Below are positions 1 to 5,667 of a stretch of 5,667 nucleotides of DNA, in pieces. Made by a program: the position numbers and the translations under genes. Below the pieces are notes generated by a model, which made no database searches, had not been told where the DNA came from, and was given only the letters and a program-made list of their open reading frames with translations. This stretch comes from JACRIM01 sp964605185. Its GTDB lineage: Bacteria; Planctomycetota; Phycisphaerae; UBA1845; UTPLA1. How positions within the stretch are numbered: the first letter of the stretch is position 1; each line of letters opens with the position of its first letter. The stretch lies in NCBI GenBank assembly GCA_964605185.1, contig CAZSBF010000161.1, forward strand, positions 1 through 5,667. Reading direction: 5' to 3'.

Positions 1-2220
1 GTCCGCGACTGCACGTTCTCGCGGGCGACGCCCATCGACTGGTTCAGCGACACTGATTCGCAATGGCAGACCCCCGGAGTCAGCGCCCGCCAGGCAACGC
101 TTGTCCTCGAGAACTGCAATTTTCACAATGCCATCGCAGAGATCAACGACTCCCTGATCACTGTCAGCGGCTGCGACTTCGACAACAGCCGACTGCATGT
201 CGTCAGATTCCCCATTGCCCAGACGGTGGCGATCGACGGAAACACCTTCCGGAATTCGAACGTGGTGGCGCCGTTTGAGTTGGACGGATACGACGCTCAC
301 CTCGGTCCGAACAACACCTTTATCAACAACTTCGCTCCGGTCTCATTACGAGGTGGCGGATTGACCCCCGACAGCGTAATTCCTGCGACCGGAAATGAAT
401 ACAATCGCATCTTTTTTACAGGATCCGCCAATGGTGAGATCGTGGGGCCACTAACCCTGCCGCCGATGAGCGTGCCGTACCGACAATGGGCCGGCGTCAC
501 AATGGGACAGCAGTTTGACGGCCGTATCAACTACATGCCGGGCACGACTGTCGAAATGGACCCGGGGACCTATGTCTCATCGTTGGGCCCAGCGAGGGCG
601 GAGGTTCGTGGAACACCCGAGGCGCCTGTACGATTTGTTCAGGCGGTACCGGGCGAAAGATGGATTACCTTTCAGACTTCCAACAACCCGCCGCTCATCA
701 TCCGCAATGCAATCTTTGATGGCGGGGAATTGGGTGTTGGCGGAGTCGACACCAAATTCACAGTTCATGACTGTGCGTTCACTAACAACGTCGAAGGGGT
801 GCGCAGCGGAGATTATTGCGGCGCCAATATCAGCAAATCGCGCTTCGCAAACAACAGCATTGGCATCCATGCCATCTGGGGCGGCGGGCAGGGGGCTGGC
901 GCAGAGGGTGTCTTTTACGAGTATGGCGCGACAAACGCCAACGCATTCGAAAGCAACGGTGTTGGCGCGGCCGTGGATTTCCCGTTCGCAAATCAATCCT
1001 GGATGCAGAACGCATGGTGGGACTCGCCTGCCGGCCCGGTTTCGCCGACCAATCCGGGAGGAACGGGCCAGAGTGCGACAGAAGGCGTGGATGTATTGCC
1101 ATTCCTTTCCGCCCCCGTGAACTTCGACGACCACCCACCCGTGGTTCGCGTCACGCAAGTTGCGCACGGCCGCCGACTCCGCCTCGGTTCCAAAATCATC
1201 CTGCATTGGGATGCCCGCGACGACGGCGGCATTGTTTCGCAGCGACTTGAGCACATACTCGTGTATGGCTTCGGTGAAGCGGTAACTGTGATTCCGCAAA
1301 TTCCCACAAATGCCCGCAGCGTCGAACTGACGCTGACCAACAACGAGTACGTCCGGCAGGTCTACCGCATCGTCACGGTAGATAACACCGGACAGGAGGG
1401 CTTCGACGATTTCGTCATGGAGATCGGCCAGGATCAGGCGCTGAGCCCTGTGTTTCTGACTGACTTGTCCGGCGGCTACCGCGTCGGCGAGAACTTCGAC
1501 GTCGAAACAACGCTTGGAGCGACAACGATTCCGGTTGAACTGCACATCGATGATCTGCTCGATGACATGCAGCCGCGCGGATCGCTGGGCCTCGAGGCGA
1601 TGTTCAACGTGATGCCCGCGGTCAGTACCGATCTGGCTCGATACGTGATCATCGTCGGCGACGAGCCGTTCTATAGCCCGTACTTCAGCATTCGACCGCA
1701 GGTTGGCTTCGGCGATGAGCCACCACAGGTCGCAATGACCACGCCGATGGCCGGATCGACTTACTCTGGCGGCACAGTTGTGCCGATCCGCTGGACCGCG
1801 AGTGATGACCAGGGATTGCGTTCGTTCGATTTGCAGGCAAGTTACGACGCGGGTGAGAGCTGGCACATGTTCGTGGCGGATCTCCCGGGCGCCGCGCGCG
1901 AATACGACTGGCAGTTGCCCGCGAGTACCGGCATCGCCGACGTCCGCGTACGCGTGATCGCCAAGGACACGCGGTTCCAGGTCTCCTCCGACGGCACGCT
2001 TCGAGTGTTTTCAATTCAGCCCGGGGATTGGCCGCCTGCGGTTCTCCCGGGCGACATCGACGGCGACGGCGACGTGGACGGAGCCGATCAGGTGATATTC
2101 GTCACAGTCCTGCTGGGTAACGACACCAACGCCTCACATGTGCGCGCAAGCGACTTGAATTTAGACGGCGCAGTCGACGGCCGCGATAATCAGTCCTTTG
2201 TCGATGCAATCGTCCACTGA
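1..2220 (+). CDS. Secreted beta-helix protein with Ig-like segments and C-terminal dockerin (5' end outside window)
   Basis: The frame is open from base 1 with no start that fits, so the gene begins upstream; 739 residues are visible. Residues 1 to about 370 show short turns rich in Asn and Gly (IDGNTFRNSN, LGPNNTFINN, VHDCAFTNN, SRFANNSIGI), typical of right-handed parallel beta-helices. The helix closes with NAWWDSPAGP at 337-346, the ending common in NosD/pectate-lyase-like repeat proteins. Residues about 378-478 and 574-675 each open with a PPxV motif and look like Ig/FN3-like domains; the second contains SYDAGESWH. Residues about 480-573 are not recognised. A dockerin pair fills 684-739, with calcium-loop ligands D685/D687/D689/D693/D696 and D718/N720/D722/D726/D729. 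No catalytic residues can be assigned, so a surface or extracellular structural or binding role is inferred. The next gene lies 82 bases downstream on the same strand, so co-transcription is possible. A GTG at 226 lies inside the helix and is not a credible start. Confidence 0.9.
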   Translation, partial: VRDCTFSRATPIDWFSDTDSQWQTPGVSARQATLVLENCNFHNAIAEINDSLITVSGCDFDNSRLHVVRFPIAQTVAIDGNTFRNSNVVAPFELDGYDAHLGPNNTFINNFAPVSLRGGGLTPDSVIPATGNEYNRIFFTGSANGEIVGPLTLPPMSVPYRQWAGVTMGQQFDGRINYMPGTTVEMDPGTYVSSLGPARAEVRGTPEAPVRFVQAVPGERWITFQTSNNPPLIIRNAIFDGGELGVGGVDTKFTVHDCAFTNNVEGVRSGDYCGANISKSRFANNSIGIHAIWGGGQGAGAEGVFYEYGATNANAFESNGVGAAVDFPFANQSWMQNAWWDSPAGPVSPTNPGGTGQSATEGVDVLPFLSAPVNFDDHPPVVRVTQVAHGRRLRLGSKIILHWDARDDGGIVSQRLEHILVYGFGEAVTVIPQIPTNARSVELTLTNNEYVRQVYRIVTVDNTGQEGFDDFVMEIGQDQALSPVFLTDLSGGYRVGENFDVETTLGATTIPVELHIDDLLDDMQPRGSLGLEAMFNVMPAVSTDLARYVIIVGDEPFYSPYFSIRPQVGFGDEPPQVAMTTPMAGSTYSGGTVVPIRWTASDDQGLRSFDLQASYDAGESWHMFVADLPGAAREYDWQLPASTGIADVRVRVIAKDTRFQVSSDGTLRVFSIQPGDWPPAVLPGDIDGDGDVDGADQVIFVTVLLGNDTNASHVRASDLNLDGAVDGRDNQSFVDAIVH

Positions 2221-2290
2221 TACACCCGGAGTTCGAAATTGCGATACTGGATGACCCCAAACCCCTCGGGGGCCCCATACGGTTTTTCCC

Positions 2291-2296
2291 GGAGGA
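2291..2296 (+). promoter_or_regulatory. Ribosome binding site that sets the start of the propeller gene
   Basis: GGAGGA lies here. The ATG at 2297 directly abuts it, leaving no room for ribosome spacing. The ATG at 2303 follows GGAGG by seven bases, the usual distance. The second ATG is therefore preferred; the difference is only two residues (Met-Asn). Confidence 0.7.
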
Positions 2297-2302
2297 ATGA
2301 AC

Positions 2303-4552
2303 ATGCGAGCTCGACAATCCATAAGCATCTTGATCTTGATTGCTTTCACAACCGCCAGTGCTAGCGCCGATCCACAATATGCTTGGCGCTACTACCGCCC
2401 TGGCAACACCGGCATCCAGGGCGACTACAACGAGTCGATCTGGATCGCGCCCGACGGCGACCCCTGGATCGCCGGATATAACCCGATCGCCGAAGAGGGC
2501 GGCATCGCCAAGTTCATCCAGGCCGAGAACCGCTGGTTCAATGTCTCCAACATCGACTACGCGGCGTTCGGAAGTGCCAACGTCGTGGGCACCTCTCGTG
2601 TCAGTGACATGGTTGCCGATGGTCAGGGCAACCTGTGGCTGGGAACATGGGTGGGTGTGCTTCGCATGAACATCGCGGCCGGCCCGAGTTCGCTCGTGAT
2701 GTTCGGCCCACAGAACTCGCCGCTACCGGGCGGGCGCACCTACGACGTCACCCTCGCCTCCGACGGCTCGATCTGGGTTATTGCGGACGGCGGACTGTAC
2801 CGATTCAACCACGCGACCAACACATGGACAAGCATCGGCGGGGGTGGCGAGGGCAAGATCGCCGCCCAGGCCAAGCCGGGTGGAGGCTATTACATTTGGT
2901 CCTCGGGTGAGGGTTCTGCCGGCATGGACCGGTGGGACAGCACCACGCAAGCATGGTCCCACATCCCCTACGCCATCGGCAACCCCGTCGCGTTGGTTAA
3001 GAAAGACTCCGTGGACGACGCCGGCAACATGTGGGTCGTGCGGCTCGCCGACGATCAGGGGATGTTGACGCTCGACTGCATGCGCCCCGACGGCACGTGG
3101 ATCACTCCGCCGCTGCCGCCGCTGACAAACCAACTCGCCGGACCCTTCCCCGCCATCAAGCCCTTTGGGAACTTGCAGGCATACCTTATCGTGATCGCGC
3201 CTGATCTGTTCTATCACCTGCACCGCTTCAATGGTTCGTCGTGGACTGACCTTGGCACCGTGCCCTTTAATGCAATCATCGATGATCTGGACTATGCGCC
3301 CGACGGCACGATCTGGGTCTGCGGCACCGGACAGGGCGGAGCGATCCGTCGCGACCCCGTCACCGGTTTCTGGCAGCGCTACCGCGTCACCAATACCAGC
3401 CAGTTCGACTTCTTCAACAATGACCTCACTATCGACCCAATCACCGGCGACGTCTACGCGTGCGCCAACGCTTCTTCGGACATCGGTGGCATGGTCAAGT
3501 TCGACGGCACGCGCTGGACGGATTTCGTGACGGGGCTTGACTACGGGCTGGGCGGGCTTTGGCCTTTCCCGGGCGCGCCGCAGAGCGAGGCGATCTATGT
3601 TCGCCCGTCCAACGGGCACGTCGTCGTCAATCCGATCAACAGTTTCACGCACGACTTCGACGGGACGACGTGGGCGTCGCTCCCGGGCGCGTACGACCAG
3701 ATGAGCCAGTACCTTGAGGACTCGCTGGGCCGATTGTGGGCAGTCGGCCACTCCGGAGGTTTCTGGATCTTTGAGAACGGCGGCTTCACGCCGGTGGATG
3801 GTGGCGGCACCCGGCTTCATCGAGACCCCGATCGGCCCGGAACGATCTGGATGGACGATATCTATGGAGTTGTCCGCACGGATCGCACGTACGCCTTCTC
3901 ACGCAGCGTCGCAGACTTCCCCGAGGTCAACGCAATCGGCCAGAACTTCACGGGCATGGCGGCCGATCACAACGGCGTCGCCTGGGTCGGGTCGACGGCT
4001 CAATGGTGGGACGGCATGGGCGGCACGTTGATCCGTATCAACGCCGACACTGGCACGCACCAGATGTGGCAGCACGACCTGGGCTGGCCCTTCCCAGGCG
4101 ACCAGGTGACCCCGCTGCTGACCACGCCTGACGGGCGGGTGTGGATGTCCTACGAGAGTGTGTATCCGTCGACCGACTTCGGACTGCTCGCCTGGGACGG
4201 CACAAACGTCACCACCTTCCCCGCGCCGCCCAACGGCGCGTGGCAATGGGGCGGCCTGCCGCACGCGGGGATCCTAGATCTTGAGGTTAAGATCATCCCC
4301 AACGGCTACGAACTGTGGATGAGTTGCGTCAGCCGAGGCATCGCCGTGCTGACCGTCCTGAACACCGTTCCCATCGTGGGCGACATCGACGGCGATGGAG
4401 ACGTTGACCTGACTGACCATGCCTTGTTTGTCTCCGTTCTTCTTGGTACGAACACCAATTCAGAACAGGTAAACCGGTCGGACTTAAACGGGGATGGACT
4501 TCCTAACGGGCGAGACCTGCCGCTCTTCGTTGCGGCAATGCTGGGAGGTTGA
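2303..4552 (+). CDS. Secreted beta-propeller (two-component-regulator-propeller type) with C-terminal dockerin
   Basis: Complete gene of 749 residues. Residues 1-22 form a signal peptide: basic MRARQ, a hydrophobic SISILILIAF core, then ASASA before D23, a good signal peptidase I site. Residues about 40-690 contain at least nine blade-like repeats with the pattern D-x(3)-D-G-x-[IVL]-W-[VIL], for example near 45, 102 (ADGQGNLWLG), 148 (ASDGSIWV), 235 (DDAGNMWVV), 327 (APDGTIWVC), 470 (EDSLGRLWAVG), 513, 551 (DHNGVAWVG) and 605 (TPDGRVWMS). Several are followed by a G-[GLV]-x-R-x-[ND] strand such as GGLYRFN. This matches the Reg_prop propeller family, usually the sensor of hybrid histidine kinases, but no transmembrane, kinase or regulator domain follows. 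The C-terminus, 693-749, is a dockerin pair with ligands D694/D696/D698/D702/D705 and D727/N729/D731/N735/D738. The protein is exported; its ligand and partner are unknown. The start was chosen by ribosome-site spacing. Confidence 0.92.
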   Translation: MRARQSISILILIAFTTASASADPQYAWRYYRPGNTGIQGDYNESIWIAPDGDPWIAGYNPIAEEGGIAKFIQAENRWFNVSNIDYAAFGSANVVGTSRVSDMVADGQGNLWLGTWVGVLRMNIAAGPSSLVMFGPQNSPLPGGRTYDVTLASDGSIWVIADGGLYRFNHATNTWTSIGGGGEGKIAAQAKPGGGYYIWSSGEGSAGMDRWDSTTQAWSHIPYAIGNPVALVKKDSVDDAGNMWVVRLADDQGMLTLDCMRPDGTWITPPLPPLTNQLAGPFPAIKPFGNLQAYLIVIAPDLFYHLHRFNGSSWTDLGTVPFNAIIDDLDYAPDGTIWVCGTGQGGAIRRDPVTGFWQRYRVTNTSQFDFFNNDLTIDPITGDVYACANASSDIGGMVKFDGTRWTDFVTGLDYGLGGLWPFPGAPQSEAIYVRPSNGHVVVNPINSFTHDFDGTTWASLPGAYDQMSQYLEDSLGRLWAVGHSGGFWIFENGGFTPVDGGGTRLHRDPDRPGTIWMDDIYGVVRTDRTYAFSRSVADFPEVNAIGQNFTGMAADHNGVAWVGSTAQWWDGMGGTLIRINADTGTHQMWQHDLGWPFPGDQVTPLLTTPDGRVWMSYESVYPSTDFGLLAWDGTNVTTFPAPPNGAWQWGGLPHAGILDLEVKIIPNGYELWMSCVSRGIAVLTVLNTVPIVGDIDGDGDVDLTDHALFVSVLLGTNTNSEQVNRSDLNGDGLPNGRDLPLFVAAMLGG

Positions 4553-4569
4553 ATTCGGAAGGATATTGC

Positions 4570-4624
4570 GTGCACAGGCGCGACTGCCAGGATGCGCAGT
4601 TTGGGACTGAGGACGGCTGTGCAT
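4570..4624 (+). other. Hairpin just downstream of the propeller gene
   Basis: TGCACAG at 4571-4577 is the exact inverse of CTGTGCA at 4617-4623, extended by a G-U pair at 4570/4624. Inside it a second stem, ACTGC at 4583-4587 with GCAGT at 4596-4600, closes an eight-base loop. It begins 18 bases after the stop codon, where a 3'-end stabilising or terminating structure would sit. No T-run follows (the next bases are CGATTGACTT), so it is not a standard intrinsic terminator. A seven-base inverted repeat can occur by chance. Confidence 0.25.
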
Positions 4625-4870
4625 CGATTGACTTGAAGAACGCGGAGTATGAGGTATTGGCAACTACGCATGGGCGGGCATGACGATCAAACAATTCGTA
4701 GTCCTTCTGTTGTAATGGCGCTTGAACGTGGCCCGCGCCGGGCAAGTGTTGCTACAAAAGTGCACATCGAGAATTGGACAGCGAAATCATAGCTCACGTA
4801 ATTCCCGATGGAGCAATGCTTCACAAAATAGAGGGAACCCAACCGTGCGAAGGCGCAATCAGCGTTTCAA

Positions 4871-5180
4871 TGTGCGACTTTTCTGACCCGTTTTCGTGTC
4901 GCGCGCTTCATAACCCGAGCTGGGCGAGTGTGATATTCGCAAACCAGTTCCAGTCAGATTCTCTGACCCGGTATCGTGCGGTGCCAACTGGAGTCAGCGC
5001 TGGTTCTTTTGGGCTGGCCGAAGAGTCGAACGCGACAATTCACTTCGGTACGATTTTAGTCCGTCGCCGTCGCAGCCCCAGACACCCTTGCCGGGAGGCA
5101 ACGGCCGACGGCGTCTACGAGGCGCGAGTATCGGGTGCGCGACATTCAAATCGTGCAGAAATGCGATACAGGGAAACTGT
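4871..5180 (+). ncRNA. Candidate structured RNA or folded DNA segment (speculative)
   Basis: Consecutive, non-conflicting stems can be drawn. TGTGCGAC 4871-4878 pairs with 4898-4905 (two G-U). GCGAG 4924-4928 pairs with 4936-4940 (one G-U). A three-way junction spans 4944-4991. CCGAAG 5018-5023 pairs with CTTCGG 5043-5048 around an inner GTCG/CGAC stem (5025-5028/5033-5036). CGCCGTCG 5065-5072 pairs with CGACGGCG 5106-5113 and encloses TTGCC-GGGA-GGCAA (5088-5101). A GAAA-loop hairpin sits at 5150-5167, and ACAG/CTGT at 5168-5180 closes GGAAA. The G-U pairs would be A-C mismatches on the other strand, so a plus-strand transcript is favoured. No known RNA family was recognised and no promoter is evident. 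Short stems are easy to find by hand, so this is a hypothesis only. Confidence 0.2.
4882..4978 (+). repeat. Imperfect 17-base direct repeat, two copies 80 bases apart
   Basis: TCTGACCCGTTTTCGTG at 4882-4898 recurs as TCTGACCCGGTATCGTG at 4962-4978, with 15 of 17 bases the same. The first copy lies mostly in the loop of the 4871-4905 stem. The second begins as the 3' arm of the perfect inverted repeat GTCAGA-TTC-TCTGAC (4953-4967). The inverse, CGGGTCAGA, faintly recalls GGGTCAG-type palindromic ends seen near some IS200-like/REP transposases, but no transposase lies in the window. Origin unknown. Confidence 0.45.
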
Positions 5181-5312
5181 GCGGTCAGTCACGCTTGCGC
5201 CGGTCCGCCGAGAACTAATAGCGTGGCCGCAGTAGACTATGTCGGCGTCGATGATGCATCCTTTGGGAATCGTTGGTCGTTTGTTTGGAGGTTCGTATCG
5301 GGACTTGTCATG

Positions 5313-5341
5313 AAAAATGGCCTTGGCACTAACAGCAAGGC
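5313..5341 (-). terminator. Candidate intrinsic terminator for the minus-strand gene
   Basis: Read on the minus strand, GCCTTG (5341-5336) and CAAGGC (5325-5320) form a perfect six-base stem around a ten-base loop, followed after CA by TTTTT (5317-5313). It lies about 125 bases beyond the stop of the third gene and about 75 beyond the tiny overlapping frame, with no other minus-strand gene between. The stem is short and the T-run only five long, so efficiency is uncertain. Confidence 0.4.
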
Positions 5342-5414
5342 AGTATTCGATAGTAGGAAACCCAACGGCCCTGTTTTCATCTAACTAGAATCAGCCTCAA
5401 CGATCAGCACCCCC

Positions 5415-5468
5415 TCACACCCACATCGCCCCCCGGTACTCATAGACGCTCTTCTTCGGCTCCGTCAC
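5415..5468 (-). CDS. Possible 17-residue reading frame overlapping the third gene's stop (GTGA)
   Basis: On the minus strand a GTG at 5468-5466 shares four bases, GTGA, with the TGA stop of the dockerin gene, the arrangement typical of translational coupling. The frame reads VTEPKKSVYEYRGAMWV and stops at TGA 5417-5415. Nearly all its codons end in G or C, as expected for a gene in a GC-rich genome, whereas the dockerin frame stops at the same point. No clear ribosome site precedes it, though GGCGGTGG lies about ten bases upstream. It could be a real micro-gene, an alternative C-terminus reached by frameshift, or the remnant of one. I do not recognise the peptide. Confidence 0.22.
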   Translation of the reverse strand: MTEPKKSVYEYRGAMWV

Positions 5469-5667
5469 GGGCAAGCGCCACCGCCGAGCAGCTTGGCGAT
5501 GAAACCGGGTTGGTCAGCGCCGTCGACCAGTCCATCGGAGTTGAAATCACCCGGGCAACAAGCGGGCTGTGCAGGGCAAGCAGCTCCGGCAAACAACGCG
5601 GCGATAAAGTCTGGCACATCCGCATTGGTGACGACGTTGTCGCCATCAAAATCGCCGGCACAGCACG
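5465..5667 (-). CDS. C-terminal end of a dockerin-containing protein (5' end outside window)
   Basis: Minus-strand frame with no stop from the window edge to TGA at 5467-5465; 66 residues are visible, from C1. It is two tandem dockerin-like repeats 35 residues apart: CCAGDFDGDNVVTNADV from residue 1 and CCPGDFNSDGLVDGADQ from residue 36, ending LLGGGACP. Each repeat starts with a Cys pair and ends in A-C-P, a style common in planctomycete secreted proteins. In the second loop the ligands D40/N42/D44/D48/D51 are complete. In the first, D5/D7/D9/D16 are kept, but the usual Gly at loop position 6 is N10 and position 9 is T13, so it may bind calcium less well. The body of the protein lies beyond 5667 and its function cannot be judged. 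It faces the propeller gene and differs from the dockerins there by its cysteines and its spacing. Confidence 0.85.
   Translation of the reverse strand, partial: CCAGDFDGDNVVTNADVPDFIAALFAGAACPAQPACCPGDFNSDGLVDGADQPGFIAKLLGGGACP

Larger units (their letters stand above)
4553..5414. other. Long intergenic stretch without a convincing protein gene
   Basis: Between the propeller gene and the convergent third gene no reading frame shows a ribosome site, a recognisable domain or the G/C-ending codons of the neighbouring genes. By eye the stretch is less GC-rich than its flanks. It holds a hairpin just past the propeller stop (4570-4624), a near-continuous series of stem-loops (4871-5180), an imperfect 17-base direct repeat and a candidate minus-strand terminator (5313-5341). 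No tRNA, rRNA, known riboswitch or insertion-sequence end was recognised. It may be ordinary spacer, decayed sequence or the seat of a non-coding RNA. Confidence 0.6.

Noticed and set aside
577..1866. 429-residue open frame on the minus strand
   Set aside because: It lies wholly antisense to the well-supported beta-helix/Ig gene and shows no domain of its own; such long shadow frames are common in GC-rich coding DNA.
2255..2287. Intrinsic terminator between the first two genes
   Set aside because: The G and C blocks allow only short stems with very tight or large loops, the T-run is separated by CATACGG, and the position is too close to the ribosome site to call it confidently.
4731..4743. 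GCCCG-CGC-CGGGC hairpin as a terminator
   Set aside because: Five-base stem with a three-base loop and no T-run on either strand.
4944..4991. Integron attC-like recombination site
   Set aside because: The folded arms lack the paired RYYYAAC/GTTRRRY core sites and there is no integrase or cassette structure in the window.
4774..5235. 153-residue plus-strand frame starting with TTG
   Set aside because: No ribosome site, no recognisable domain, Arg-rich low-quality C-terminal half, and codon use unlike the flanking genes; it overlaps the stem-loop segment and is most likely chance.
5382..5444. 20-residue minus-strand frame starting at an ATG (MSTGGRCGCE...)
   Set aside because: Gly/Cys-rich, without a ribosome site, and out of phase with the better 17-residue frame that ends at 5415.
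5440..5661. 73-residue minus-strand frame with an ATG start
   Set aside because: It overlaps the dockerin frame out of phase; the Cys-flanked calcium-loop motifs show that the other frame is the real one.
1..5667. CRISPR array, tRNA, rRNA or complete insertion sequence
   Set aside because: No regularly spaced repeats, cloverleaf with a CCA-type acceptor, ribosomal sequence, or transposase frame was seen on either strand.

Overview
The window looks like a chromosomal stretch from a GC-rich member of the Planctomycetota, plausibly Phycisphaerae-like. This rests on protein style: large secreted or surface proteins that end in dockerin-type calcium-binding repeats and carry no catalytic domain. 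It is an inference from domain habit, not from a marker gene.

Layout: (1) 1-2220, plus strand, is the 3' part of a gene that begins before the window. It encodes a right-handed parallel beta-helix, two Ig/FN3-like segments and a C-terminal dockerin pair. (2) 2221-2302 is a short spacer with a strong ribosome binding site. (3) 2303-4552, plus strand, is a complete gene for a secreted beta-propeller of the two-component-regulator-propeller kind, with a signal peptide and a C-terminal dockerin pair but no kinase. (4) 4553-5414 is an 860-base stretch with no convincing protein gene. It is less GC-rich than its flanks and unusually full of short inverted repeats, including a possible three-way junction. 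(5) 5465-5667, minus strand, is the 3' end of a third dockerin-tailed gene that runs in from beyond the window, convergent with the other two. A 17-residue reading frame (5415-5468) overlaps its stop by four bases, and a candidate terminator lies at 5313-5341.

How they fit together: the first two genes are co-oriented, closely spaced and possibly co-transcribed. They share a nearly identical dockerin design (loops 33 residues apart) on unrelated bodies. The third gene uses a different, cysteine-flanked dockerin (loops 35 residues apart). No cohesin, sortase, secretion or regulatory gene is visible, so the role of the dockerins here is open. No mobile element, CRISPR array, tRNA or rRNA was found. 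The observations most worth a second look are the structured plus-strand intergenic segment, the tiny overlapping reading frame, and the dockerin tails that appear to move as modules.
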